Of a stretch of 64,000 nt of DNA, positions 27,002 through 36,032 are shown in pieces. The notes under the pieces are model-generated. The model worked only from the letters and a program-made list of their open reading frames with translations. It searched no databases and was not told the DNA's origin. Every line of letters begins with the position of its first letter. Position 1 is the stretch's first letter. The translations under genes were made by a program, and so were the position numbers. Origin of the DNA: WRGT01 sp942493035 (GTDB lineage Bacteria > Spirochaetota > UBA4802 > UBA5550); NCBI GenBank assembly GCA_942493035.1, contig OW818666.1, positions 3,286,001-3,350,000 on the forward strand, read 5' to 3'.

Positions 27002-27999
27002 CTTTTCCCACCCCTGGTAATACTTGCCTCCAAACCGGAAACAAGCCATAAATAATCAGTTTCGCTGTTCTTTTCCAGCCTGTAGACATACTTCATTCTC
27101 TGCGAGCTGATCATGCTGTTTCTTGAAGCATCAACTGTAACATAAGACACAAGACCAGTGCTGTCAATCTCCTCATTGACTACTTTATAATCAACAAGAT
27201 AATCATTCCCTCTGTTAACAAGAAATCTAATGAAATCTTTTTCAATAATTTTTTTATCATAATCATCAGCCAGATCGTACTTCCTTGAAAAATCCGGATA
27301 TGAATGGATATATTTATCAATATCTATATACTTAAGCGATCTCTCCCACTGCCGCTCTCTTTCGGCATCGAGAAGAAGAATAACAACTTCCGAAGCTGTC
27401 AGTTTTACTCCGCCTGGGTCTTTTGCGTGAAACGGCATATATGCCTTGTCATTTATTACTTTGAATGACAGCTCGTTGCTGCTTATAATTACTTTATTTT
27501 CATCAGCAGGGTCGCCGATAAACGGAAAAAAATGCATCCTCAATCTGTAGTTTTTATCAGCTTCGAAATTATAAATTCTCTTCAGATTCTGAGTATGCAT
27601 AAAAGTTTCACCCGCTGCGAGTTTTACCTCACGCTTTTTCATCCAGGAGATTGTCTCCTTACTATCTTTACCGTTGATTATATATGGTACAATGAGTTCC
27701 GCGTTTCTCCCCTTCATATCAAAAACTACAGGTTTGAATGTGGTATAATCGGCATTATCCCCTCTCGCCTTGTCAAAAAGATCCGAGCGTTTCGGTGAAT
27801 CGTATATGTAAAACGAAATCTCGTCGTCCGTTATGTTTTTAATCTGGATATTGAGCATAATATCTTCGCTGTTGTGAAATTTCTGTTTTTCCAGATGGAG
27901 ATTTACACTGAATGTATAGGTCTCCCTGCAGTCAGAACTGGTTGAAAGCAGAATAACAGCACAGATTAATGATGTAAAAATGTAATAAATTCTTCTCAT
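26998..27999 (-). CDS. Secreted protein of unknown function, coupled to fliM
   Basis: 333 residues with an N-terminal signal sequence (about residues 5-20, then STSSDC, a poor lipobox). The body looks beta-rich at first (NLHLEKQKFHNSEDIMLNIQ resembles an intracellular-protease-inhibitor or CARDB-type sandwich) and ends in a region rich in Lys, Asp and Tyr (DYKVVNEEIDSTGLV). I do not recognise a family. It overlaps the fliM start by four bases (ATGA), so the two are made together; whether it belongs to the flagellar apparatus is open. Confidence 0.75.
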   Translation of the reverse strand: MRRIYYIFTSLICAVILLSTSSDCRETYTFSVNLHLEKQKFHNSEDIMLNIQIKNITDDEISFYIYDSPKRSDLFDKARGDNADYTTFKPVVFDMKGRNAELIVPYIINGKDSKETISWMKKREVKLAAGETFMHTQNLKRIYNFEADKNYRLRMHFFPFIGDPADENKVIISSNELSFKVINDKAYMPFHAKDPGGVKLTASEVVILLLDAERERQWERSLKYIDIDKYIHSYPDFSRKYDLADDYDKKIIEKDFIRFLVNRGNDYLVDYKVVNEEIDSTGLVSYVTVDASRNSMISSQRMKYVYRLEKNSETDYLWLVSGLEASITRGGKR

Positions 28000-28082
28000 T
28001 TCAGGATATTACCGGTTTATTAAAGGATTTTCTTCTATAATAATTATCGACATAATCACTATTTTTTCTTATAAAATTTCCA

Positions 28083-28190
28083 GTATTTATTCCTTAAGTT
28101 TTCTAAAGTAAAAAAGCTCTATTATCCCCGCCGCCGAAGGCGGCGGGGATATATAATTTTTGTTTTTTACACTAAGAATTATATTTAAGA
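28083..28190. repeat. Family B element, copy 2
   Basis: Same order as at 16,029: TTTATTCCTTAAG, TTCTAAAGTAAA, CTCTATTAT, a perfect hairpin CCCCGCCGCC/GGCGGCGGGG around GAA (28,126-28,148), then GATATATAATT and TTTTACACTAAGAATTATAT. Confidence 0.85.
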
Positions 28191-28192
28191 AT

Positions 28193-28361
28193 TATAGCAT
28201 TTTACGAATGAATAGTACATAATCTGTCATTTCGGAGAAGCGATAGCGACTGAGAAATCTTTTTTATAAAGTTAATATATCAGGGCCAGTTAAGATTTCT
28301 CACCCGAAAAAGTGAAAGGGGTTCGAAATGACATTTTCTAAACATTTCGTAAAATGCTATA
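28193..28361. mobile_element. Family D MITE-like element, 169 bp
   Basis: Perfect 16-base terminal inverted repeats TATAGCATTTTACGAA (28,193-28,208) and TTCGTAAAATGCTATA (28,346-28,361). The inner part is also partly self-complementary (CATTTCGGAGAAG..., GAGAAATC..., GATTTCTC..., TTCGAAATGACA). It has no coding capacity. It sits directly against the family B copy and 111 bases from a second, inverted family D copy. Confidence 0.8.
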
Positions 28362-28472
28362 GTCAACGGGAGTGGCTTTAAATAACGTAATTGCTTGTAA
28401 ACCAATGATATTTTATCTCTATCGAACAGAAGACGCAGCTAAGAACAATTTTAACATCAGTTTATGATTACC

Positions 28473-28598
28473 TATAGCGGTTAACGATTGAATTAGATCT
28501 TGTCATTTCGAACGAATGTGAGAAATCTTAGATTTCTCAGTCGCTATCGCTTCTTCGAAATGACAGATTATGGACTATTTCATTCGTTAAATGCTATA
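28473..28598. mobile_element. Family D element, second copy, inverted and degenerate
   Basis: The right end ...GACAGATTATGGACTATTTC and TTCGTTAAATGCTATA matches the left end of the 169-bp copy in reverse; the left end TATAGCGGTTAACGA has drifted. CAGTCGCTATCGCTTC is shared in opposite orientation. Together the two copies, with family B, explain most of the 618-base gap 28,000-28,617. Confidence 0.7.
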
Positions 28599-28617
28599 GT
28601 AAATAAGAGCGGATTTT

Positions 28618-29976
28618 TTACTGGCCCATCAGCTTTATACATAGTGCGACAATAAAACCGACAAGTGTAGATATACCTGAAATTGTACTCCCTCCCTGCT
28701 CAAAGGCTTCAGGAAGCATAGTGCTTGCTATCATTGTAAGCATAGCTCCGGCCGCTATTCCTTCGATACCGGAAATAAAATAACGCATCATTCCCTGAGG
28801 ATCTACCGGGAATATAAGAGAACCGATCATAGCTCCTACACCAGTCATTATACACAACGACATCCACATTAAAAATATCTTTTTTAAATTAATCCCCTGC
28901 CTTCGCATAGTAACAGCACTTGACATAGCTTCGGGAAGATTGGCCAGAAATACACCGGCTATAAAAGCAATACTCATATTCTGATTATGAGCTGCGGCAT
29001 TTATTACAAGCATACCGATTATCAGAGATTCAGGAATACCGTCTAAAGCAATCCCCAGCCAGATTGCCATGGCGCTTCCACCCTTCTGCTCCTTCAGCTC
29101 AAGTTCAAGATCGTGGCTTGTAACAGGGAGGGATAGACGGTTAAAATTCCTCAGCGCTTTTTCCTCCCAAAGATCAGCTTCTTTCTTGAAAGAGTTATCT
29201 TTTAGCGTGATGCTTTGAAGCCGTTCCGCCATGAGCTTCCTACTGGATTCCTGCATCTCCGGAGACTGCTTCATAAGATATTCAAAATCAATTTTCTGAA
29301 GTGTGTACACTTCCACATCATCTTTTGTGCGGATTGTTGCGCTTCGCGGCTGGTCTGAGATGAGTGCCATTTCTCCGAATGTATCACCGGCCTCCAGTTC
29401 ATCTATTACTTTATCAGTATCGCCGGTAATCCGTATTACCTGAACACTCCCTTTTACAATAAAAAAAAGTTCCTGCCCCTGATCCCCCTGATTAAAGACA
29501 GTTACACCGGCAGCATAATGCCGGATGCTTACGTAAGGAATCAGCTGAGCAACAGAATCAGCCGGTAAAAGCTGGAGAAACCGGATTTTACTAAGGCTCT
29601 GTATCATCATCTGCGCTTTTTTTTCTTTTTTATTGTGAACGTATTTTTTGAAGAGAGAAGCCTTGCGGAGAAATGCACCTTTATTGCTGAGAATCTGATT
29701 CAATGTTTCAAAAAGCATTCCGCCAAAAAGGGCGCCGACGATTGTCGAAAGCACAATCCGGACATCATGCCCTGCATGAGACTGATGCAGTGAATGCGCA
29801 AAAAGTTCAATTGTAAGAGCGAAAAGCAAAGCCCCTCCGCCAAAGGCCATTAGAGATGAAGTAACTTTGTGAGGGGGTTTTAACCATGTTCCAAGAAATG
29901 CGCCGATAGGAAGTGATACCGCGCTTATGCATCCCCACATTAAGGCAATCCAGGCAAGGGTCATTGAACTACTCAT
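28618..29976 (-). CDS. ZIP-like metal permease with inserted cyclic-nucleotide-binding domain
   Basis: 452 residues from the ATG at 29,976, chosen for the perfect AGGAGG 5 bases upstream. Three N-terminal membrane helices are followed by a cNMP-binding domain (about residues 140-270: FNQGDQGQELFFIVKGSVQV, then the phosphate-binding-cassette region GDTFGEMALISDQPRSATI), and then four or five further helices. The C-terminal part resembles ZIP transporters: IALDGIPES stands where classical members have HNxPEG, and LANLPEAMSSA where they have a second His motif. Metal ligands are thus altered, and transport specificity is uncertain. Gating of a permease by cAMP or c-di-GMP-like ligands is the obvious inference. 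Confidence 0.85.
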   Translation of the reverse strand: MSSSMTLAWIALMWGCISAVSLPIGAFLGTWLKPPHKVTSSLMAFGGGALLFALTIELFAHSLHQSHAGHDVRIVLSTIVGALFGGMLFETLNQILSNKGAFLRKASLFKKYVHNKKEKKAQMMIQSLSKIRFLQLLPADSVAQLIPYVSIRHYAAGVTVFNQGDQGQELFFIVKGSVQVIRITGDTDKVIDELEAGDTFGEMALISDQPRSATIRTKDDVEVYTLQKIDFEYLMKQSPEMQESSRKLMAERLQSITLKDNSFKKEADLWEEKALRNFNRLSLPVTSHDLELELKEQKGGSAMAIWLGIALDGIPESLIIGMLVINAAAHNQNMSIAFIAGVFLANLPEAMSSAVTMRRQGINLKKIFLMWMSLCIMTGVGAMIGSLIFPVDPQGMMRYFISGIEGIAAGAMLTMIASTMLPEAFEQGGSTISGISTLVGFIVALCIKLMGQ

Positions 29977-30125
29977 ACAGCCTCCTGCAGCAATATACAT
30001 CTGAAACTGGTTTGTACTTCTTTTATCAATTTCCTGATTACGATGAAATAATTCAAAATGTTATAGTTGTATTGGTAATTTCTGCTTAGAAGCCCGGCAA
30101 CAGCCATACAGATTATTTTCCATTA

Positions 30126-31835
30126 TCAATCTGCGCAGACACCCTTCTTTTTCATGCCGATTACACGGTTACGGCCGCTCTCTTTTGCACGATACAGAGC
30201 AGAATCCGCTCTCCCTATAAATGATTCCCCGGATTCATCATGATGATATGAGGCAACGCCAAAGCTGCATGTCACTTTTTTTACATCAGGAAATTCATGT
30301 TCCATTATAACTTTTCTCAGCTTTTCAGCCATTTTAGCAGCATTTTCAAGTGTAGTCGATTCAATCAGAATAAGGAACTCCTCACCGCCCCATCTGGCAA
30401 AAACATCTGAACTCCGGATAGTTTGAGAAGTCAGAGCTGTAAGACCTTTAAGAACTTCGTCACCGATATTATGCCCGTATGTATCATTTATATTTTTAAA
30501 ATGATCAATGTCAAAAAACACAAGGCTCAGGTCATGGTTAAGCCTATGGGCATTTTCAATACCACGGTCAAGGAGTTCAAGAAAACGGCGCCTGTTATAA
30601 ATATGAGTAAGGGCGTCATAATTTGCCCGGCTTTCAAACTCCTTTGATCTCTCTTCAAGAGCTGTTACATCGGAAAATTCTACAACAAACATATCTGACT
30701 CGATTGAAAGAGGTCGGAACTTCATTGAAAAATACCGGACAGCATCAGACCCCTCCTGCTGAAAAGCAATAAGGCGATACTGCCCTTCTGCCATATCGGC
30801 AGTCACATTTTCCAGCCACATGGTTTTAGCATCTTCAGCTTTCATGTAGCCTTCCATCTCTACCGTCATGCCTGCAATACGATCAAAATTTTTCTGCATA
30901 TCATCAGTTGAATAAAACCCGAAAAACTGAAGGAAACTTATATTTACCTCATACACTTTATTTCTATCAGCAACTATAATCATGTTATCCTGGGAATCGA
31001 GTATAGATTGAAGATATCTTTTCTGATCCATCAGTTGTGACTGAGTCTTCTTTAAATCTGTAATATCCTCACCCATGCACTGGTATTCAGCTGTTTTACC
31101 CTCAGAATCAAATATTCCCTGGATGGTCCACATCTGCCATTTGAGTTCATTATTTGAAATAGTTTTTATTTCCATTGATATAACTGACTTCTCTGGCAGA
31201 ATATTATTCACATAATTTTTAAATGATTCATGGTTACTTTTAGGAATAAGATGGAGTATATTTTCACCAAGAATTGAAAAACGTTCCACATTGAAATAGG
31301 TGCAGAAAAAATCATTTACAAAAGAGACCATATATTCTTCCGGAAAAAAGCGGACAATTAGAATCGGAGAATTTTCGATTAGTCCGCGATACCGTGCCTC
31401 GGAAAGCTCAAGAGCAAGAAGAGATCTGTCCTCTTCATCCTTTTCAGCTTTATGACTGATTGCGTTTGTAACCATTTTTGTCAGAGTCTCAGCAAAATCC
31501 TGCTCGGAGAGTCTTTTTTTTGAAATATAATCAAAGGCACCGGCTTTCATAATTGCTGTGGCCAGTTCCTCGTCGCCCTGCCCTGTAAGCATAATTACCG
31601 GAATATTTATATCACTTTTTTTCAGCAGACGCATGAGCTCCAGACCGGTAATGTCTGCCATGTAATAATCCATGAGAATACAATCTATTTCGTTATTACT
31701 GATAATATCAAAAACTGAAGAACGGTTCTCTGCTTCAAATATTTTAAGTATTTCAATACGGCCGAGCATGCGCGTAACAGATCTTAATATAAAGCGGTCA
31801 TCATCAACTATAAGAAGGTTTAATATTTTATTCAT
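30126..31835 (-). CDS. Response regulator diguanylate cyclase (REC-PAS-PAS-GGDEF)
   Basis: 569 residues. The receiver domain (1-120) has the acidic pair DDD, phospho-acceptor Asp in ILMDYYMADITG, TGQG and the conserved Lys in ISKK. Two PAS domains follow (about 150-265 and 275-390). The GGDEF domain (about 400-560) has the active-site GGEEF and an upstream RSSD that fits the RxxD inhibitory site, so it should make c-di-GMP with product feedback. CAGGA lies 9 bases before the start. It is monocistronic as far as can be seen, with no partner kinase beside it. Possible targets in the window are the PilZ-like protein at 56,700 and flagellar functions. Confidence 0.94.
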   Translation of the reverse strand: MNKILNLLIVDDDRFILRSVTRMLGRIEILKIFEAENRSSVFDIISNNEIDCILMDYYMADITGLELMRLLKKSDINIPVIMLTGQGDEELATAIMKAGAFDYISKKRLSEQDFAETLTKMVTNAISHKAEKDEEDRSLLALELSEARYRGLIENSPILIVRFFPEEYMVSFVNDFFCTYFNVERFSILGENILHLIPKSNHESFKNYVNNILPEKSVISMEIKTISNNELKWQMWTIQGIFDSEGKTAEYQCMGEDITDLKKTQSQLMDQKRYLQSILDSQDNMIIVADRNKVYEVNISFLQFFGFYSTDDMQKNFDRIAGMTVEMEGYMKAEDAKTMWLENVTADMAEGQYRLIAFQQEGSDAVRYFSMKFRPLSIESDMFVVEFSDVTALEERSKEFESRANYDALTHIYNRRRFLELLDRGIENAHRLNHDLSLVFFDIDHFKNINDTYGHNIGDEVLKGLTALTSQTIRSSDVFARWGGEEFLILIESTTLENAAKMAEKLRKVIMEHEFPDVKKVTCSFGVASYHHDESGESFIGRADSALYRAKESGRNRVIGMKKKGVCAD

Positions 31836-32008
31836 TTATTCTATTCCTGAAAAGATATATAAATATAATAAAAATTCCGGATTGTGTCAAGTTATGACGA
31901 TTCATTTCAAAGCCTGAACAATGAGAAACACTTAAACAACAAAATTTGCAGACTATTATCTGCACGTATTATAAACCCTGTATTCATTTATTACTGCAAT
32001 TACAGGTA

Positions 32009-32079
32009 ACTACTCAAAAACCGGTGGTATTATATCTCCGCCACGCCACGGTTACGGCGGAGATATAATACCACCGGTT
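32009..32079. repeat. Family A element, best copy
   Basis: The arms at 32,019-32,042 and 32,056-32,079 are perfect 24-base complements (ACCGGTGGTATTATATCTCC in the left arm) around the loop ACGCCACGGTTAC; ACTACTCAAAA just before is the usual element end. The gap 31,836-32,175 holds this element and the terminator below. Confidence 0.88.
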
Positions 32080-32145
32080 AAGCATTTTCAATTAAATTAC
32101 AACTTGAATATTAATTATTTATATATAAAATATAAATAGACAGTG

Positions 32146-32171
32146 TAAAAAAAAGACCCACCCCAAGGTGA
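32146..32171 (-). terminator. Terminator of the small lipoprotein gene
   Basis: On the minus strand CTCACC and GGTGGG pair around TTGG and are followed by TCTTTTTTTT. It lies 5 bases beyond the lipoprotein stop codon. Confidence 0.8.
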
Positions 32172-32175
32172 GTTT

Positions 32176-32574
32176 TTAAAAAAAGTAATCCATAAAATCA
32201 GGAAGAAAACGATAGCGGTTTGCAGTAAGAAATCTATAAATAAAAAGCGGGGATTCGTTTTGTCCGTTAACTTTGTACTCGATCAGTCTGCACTCACCAC
32301 TTTTCCGGTTATATCCGAAACTTACAACAAAAAGCGCACGCTTTCCTTTTATATTCGCCGTGACGACATCGCAGTCCTGATATGTAATATTGCGGTTATA
32401 CGTCCAGTCTGCCTCGCCGTTAAATCCCGATAATCCGTTTACAATTCTCCTTACAGGAACCTGATTACCCAGAAGGTCTATTTTACTCCATTTAACCCTG
32501 TCAACGGGGGAGCAGCCCGAAAAAAGTAAAACGGCGATTATCAGAAACAATAAAACTTTATATTTTGATTTCAT
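32176..32574 (-). CDS. Small lipoprotein of unknown function
   Basis: 132 residues from the ATG at 32,574. The N-terminus MKSKYKVLLFLIIAVLLFSG followed by Cys21 is a textbook lipoprotein signal, and GAG stands 8 bases upstream. The mature part is small and hydrophilic (SPVDRVKWSKIDLLGNQVPV, TYQDCDVVTANIKGKRALF) and keeps two further cysteines. No family is recognised. It has its own terminator, and another terminator separates it from the oxidoreductase gene upstream, so it is a single-gene unit. Confidence 0.75.
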   Translation of the reverse strand: MKSKYKVLLFLIIAVLLFSGCSPVDRVKWSKIDLLGNQVPVRRIVNGLSGFNGEADWTYNRNITYQDCDVVTANIKGKRALFVVSFGYNRKSGECRLIEYKVNGQNESPLFIYRFLTANRYRFLPDFMDYFF

Positions 32575-32637
32575 TTTATTCTCATTATTTAAGGTTAACT
32601 CATCATAGAACCACAAGCTGAATTTGTCAAAAGATAA

Positions 32638-32669
32638 AAAAAAGGCCCACCCGAAGGTGAGCCTTTTAT
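32638..32669. terminator. Terminator of the Fe-S oxidoreductase gene
   Basis: AAAAAGGCCCACC and GGTGAGCCTTTT pair around CGAA with A and T runs on either side. It is 36 bases beyond the oxidoreductase stop, and its stem is related in sequence to the one at 32,146. Confidence 0.8.
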
Positions 32670-32704
32670 AAAAGTTTCATTCCGCCTGAAGCGTTGTAAA
32701 ACTG

Positions 32705-34843
32705 TTATTTTTCCATTGAATCGTAAACGTATTCAGCAATGTCAAAAGTTGTAAGAGTTTCAATTTCAAGTTCAAGTGCACCATCTGAAAGCATAGTAAG
32801 ACAGAAAGGACATGCTGTACAGATCTTTGTAGCACCGCTTGACTGAGCGTCTTTTGTTCTGAACTGGTTGATACGTGTTCCATGATGCTCTTCGATGAAC
32901 ATTCTCGCTCCACCCGCTCCACAGCAGAAGCTTGTGTCGTGATTACGGCTCATTTCAACATATTCTGTACCAGGTATAGCTTTTATAACGCTTCTTGGCT
33001 CATCATATATCTCGTTGTATCTTCCGAGGAAGCATGAATCATGGTAAGTAATCTTTTCTTTGAGAGCTTCTTTTAGTTTGATCTTTCCGCTCTTAACAAG
33101 CTCGGAAATAACTTCTGTGTGGTGGAAAACTTCAACGTTGTGCTCAAGAGGATTACCATCTGAACCCATACCAACTTTAGCAAAAGAAGCATACTCTTTC
33201 TTAAGTACATTATATCCGTGAGGACATGTTGTAATAATCTTTTTAATACCGTAAGACTTAAATGTCTCAAGGTTCTGAGTTGCAAGTGAATGGAAAAGAT
33301 ACTCGTTTCCGCCTCTCATTGCAGCATCACCGCAGCATGCTTCTTCAGCTCCGAGGATACCGACTTTAAGACCAGCTTTTTTCATAATGTTTAAAAGAGC
33401 AATCGCAACTTTCTGATTTCTCTTGTCATAAGAAGCAGCACATCCTACAAAGTAAACATAATCAACTTCAGGATCTTCTGCAATAGTTTTGATTCCTAGA
33501 TCAGCAGGAAGCCATGCTCCTCTCTCTCCGAATGCAAAACCGTAAGGATTGTAGTTGGTTTCCATATTCATAAGAGTAGTCTGAAGTTCGGGAGCCATAT
33601 CCCCTTCCATAAGAACTTTGTATCTTCTCATATCGATCATTTTGGGGACGTGTTCGATGTTAACCGGACATGCCTGCATACATGCACCGCAGTTTGTACA
33701 TGACCAGAATTCATCAGGCTGAACAGATCCTGAACCTTCTGTATTGTCTCCGATAAGAGGTAGAGTCTCAAGAGCCGCCTTATCTTCAGCAACCATAAGC
33801 TGAGGGATACGGATGTCCATATTGTCTTTTACATCATTTATCATTTTTTTAGGAGAGAGAGGTTTTTCTGTAAGATAAGCAGGACAGTTATCCTGGCATC
33901 TTCCGCATCTTGTACATGCGTCTCCATCCATAAGCTGCTTCCATGTAAACTCTTCAACTTTGCTTACTCCAAAGCTCTCTGCAACTTCAAATACAGCAGG
34001 ATCAATTACAGGAACAAGGAATTTAGTTTTTGCAGATTCGTTGTTAAGATTTCCATAATAAATATTTAAGAAAGAAATAAATATATGACCAATCTTATCC
34101 GAAGCAACAAGTCCTATAAAACTGAAAGCTGCAATCATATGCACCCACCAGTTGATATAGTGAGATGTTCTAAGAGCACCGTCACTCATTAGCGAGAAAG
34201 GCATTGCAAGAACATAACCGAATGGTGAAGCAAGCTTTTCAAATACAGGGAAACCTGTAAGAGCAATTCTCATAGCTTCGTTAAAAAATCCGCCGACAAT
34301 AATAATTGTGATTAGAACAAGTGCGAAAGTATCTATCGCTTTTGTATCGAGTCTTGAAGGTTTAAGAACATATCTTCTGTAGATAGCCATACAAAGACCA
34401 AGAAGAACAACAACTCCGAATACATCACCAAACAGTGACCAGATGATATAAAAATCACCGTGGATAAAGTGATAATGAAAAAAGAGTCCTGTAAAGTCCT
34501 CTTGTACAACGATTATCATTGTAACAATAAAGAGAACAACAAATCCGAAAAATATACTGGCGTGCATAATACCGGCAAATTTCTCTCTGATAACTTTCGC
34601 CTGTAGAAAGGCATACTTAATAACAGCCAGAATTCTCTTTTCAGGGAAATCTGTTCTGAGCTCAGGTTTACCCTGTCTCCATACCTGCACTTTTTTAACG
34701 ATTGTATAAAGCAGATAAAAAACTGCAGCAAACATGAAGATGTAAACTCCCCATCTCATGAATCCATGTGGGCCGCCGACATTAAAATAAAACTCACGCG
34801 TAACGTCGGTACTAGCCATACCAAAAGAATCGGCAATACTCAT
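32705..34843 (-). CDS. FadF-like membrane Fe-S oxidoreductase (NarI-HdrD fusion)
   Basis: 712 residues from the ATG at 34,843 (AGGAGG 9 bases upstream; the ATG 9 bases earlier touches the Shine-Dalgarno). Five or six N-terminal helices (to about residue 260) form a NarI-like cytochrome b module with candidate haem-ligand histidines. A ferredoxin-type domain follows with two 4Fe-4S motifs, CTRCGRCQDNC and CTNCGACMQAC. Two CCG domains, with EACCGDAA and FCCGAGGAR, end the protein as in HdrD/GlpC. This architecture is known as FadF or EtfAB-linked oxidoreductase and passes electrons between ETF and menaquinone. No etfAB genes are in the window. Motifs look complete. Confidence 0.92.
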   Translation of the reverse strand: MSIADSFGMASTDVTREFYFNVGGPHGFMRWGVYIFMFAAVFYLLYTIVKKVQVWRQGKPELRTDFPEKRILAVIKYAFLQAKVIREKFAGIMHASIFFGFVVLFIVTMIIVVQEDFTGLFFHYHFIHGDFYIIWSLFGDVFGVVVLLGLCMAIYRRYVLKPSRLDTKAIDTFALVLITIIIVGGFFNEAMRIALTGFPVFEKLASPFGYVLAMPFSLMSDGALRTSHYINWWVHMIAAFSFIGLVASDKIGHIFISFLNIYYGNLNNESAKTKFLVPVIDPAVFEVAESFGVSKVEEFTWKQLMDGDACTRCGRCQDNCPAYLTEKPLSPKKMINDVKDNMDIRIPQLMVAEDKAALETLPLIGDNTEGSGSVQPDEFWSCTNCGACMQACPVNIEHVPKMIDMRRYKVLMEGDMAPELQTTLMNMETNYNPYGFAFGERGAWLPADLGIKTIAEDPEVDYVYFVGCAASYDKRNQKVAIALLNIMKKAGLKVGILGAEEACCGDAAMRGGNEYLFHSLATQNLETFKSYGIKKIITTCPHGYNVLKKEYASFAKVGMGSDGNPLEHNVEVFHHTEVISELVKSGKIKLKEALKEKITYHDSCFLGRYNEIYDEPRSVIKAIPGTEYVEMSRNHDTSFCCGAGGARMFIEEHHGTRINQFRTKDAQSSGATKICTACPFCLTMLSDGALELEIETLTTFDIAEYVYDSMEK

Positions 34844-35103
34844 CCTGGTCATCCTCCTAAGAATATCGGTTCTATAAATTTTTTTATAGTTGGTTGCAGA
34901 CAGTTCTCAGAATGCAGTATCCGGCTGAAACTGCATTTCTGATCAATATATGTATTTATGTCTATTTTCAAGTATTATACTGTAAATAAATTGTCAACCA
35001 AATTTCAACGTCGTGGACCTCAATGCCCCCGCACCCCGGTCGTTGGCAAAACAATATTGATTAAAGCTCATGATTTCAATCATTATAATTGAGGATTCTA
35101 TAC

Positions 35104-35132
35104 TGAAGTCCACCTCCGGGGGATTTAGGTGG
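35104..35132. repeat. Family C single arm
   Basis: GAAGTCCACCTCCGGGGGAT followed by TTAGGTGGC matches one arm of the paired elements at 20,229 and 52,344 with two substitutions; no partner arm is nearby. The gap 34,844-35,235 holds this, the terminator below and a strong ribosome-binding site. Confidence 0.7.
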
Positions 35133-35182
35133 CTGCACAAAAAGATGTGGGTAACGATAAAATAAGTTCATGAGGTAGAAAA

Positions 35183-35212
35183 AGAAAAAGCGGCTTATGC
35201 CGCTTTTCCATT
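35183..35212. terminator. Terminator of the beta-barrel gene
   Basis: AAAAGCGGC and GCCGCTTTT pair around TTAT, with an A-rich flank before and TTCCATTT after; 26 bases beyond the beta-barrel stop. Confidence 0.8.
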
Positions 35213-35235
35213 TAATAGTTTATTGCTGATTACAA

Positions 35236-35769
35236 TTAGAAACTGTACGATATACCGAGATTACCCTGAATTGCTGTATTATCTCTTGCCGCAATATCAA
35301 AAAATTTATATCGACCTTCAACCATTAGAGAAAGAGGTCCGGTAATTTTAATGTCACAGCCAAGAAACAGATCGACGCCTGCGTCTGAATCTTCATCAGC
35401 TGTATTGTCATCGCCCAAATCATAATAGTTAAGTGATGGACCGAAACCAATGAATGGAGCAAAAGTACCTTTATCCATGAAATGCCAGTACCAGTCCATA
35501 TGTATTCCCCATACATCTGCATCTTTTCTATCCAGGTCAGATATTTCCAGTGAAACTACATCTATACTAGGTCTGAAATCAAGATTGGTAATCAGAAATG
35601 GACCCATGTCAAAATAAACACCGAAATTCCAGTCCTCATCATAATCCTGCCAGTCATCTTTAAAAGATGTATATCCCCCCTTGATTCCTACAGCTTTTGC
35701 AAAAACGCTGCTGGATGAAAATCCTACAAAAAGACAAAGTGCTATTAAAAGCAGTGATAACTTTTTCAT
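35236..35769 (-). CDS. Outer membrane beta-barrel protein
   Basis: 177 residues from the ATG at 35,769, which has AGGAGA 8 bases upstream. A signal peptide MKKLSLLLIALCLFVGF ... VFA is followed by alternating amphipathic strands (GIKGGYTSF, WNFGVYFDMGPFL, PFIGFGPSLNYYDL, SLMVEGRYKFFDI) and a C-terminal strand LGISYSF ending in Phe, the signature recognised by BamA. It fits the OmpW/OmpX-like small barrel class, probably 8 strands. The Asp-rich loop near residue 115 may bind cations. Substrate or role unknown. Confidence 0.88.
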   Translation of the reverse strand: MKKLSLLLIALCLFVGFSSSSVFAKAVGIKGGYTSFKDDWQDYDEDWNFGVYFDMGPFLITNLDFRPSIDVVSLEISDLDRKDADVWGIHMDWYWHFMDKGTFAPFIGFGPSLNYYDLGDDNTADEDSDAGVDLFLGCDIKITGPLSLMVEGRYKFFDIAARDNTAIQGNLGISYSF

Positions 35770-36032
35770 TGTCAAATTCTCCTTAAACTAAATGTATTAA
35801 TAATAGAGTTAATAATTACAGATTAAGAATAATCTGTCAATTTCTTTTAACATCACGCTCTGTCGTAGAGGAAAAATTTTTATTGGAGAGTAATCTGATC
35901 AGAGTTCCAGACATTTCGTAAATTGCTATAATCTCACAACAAAACATATTTTTGAAATTAACACGGGGTTTTTTTAAATTATACTTGAGCATTAAAAAAA
36001 ATTTTATACTCTGACAGGCGGAAGAGGATATT

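Noticed and set aside
30001..30125. Candidate promoter between the permease and GGDEF genes
   Set aside because: No -35/-10 pair with proper spacing that I could tell from AT-rich background.
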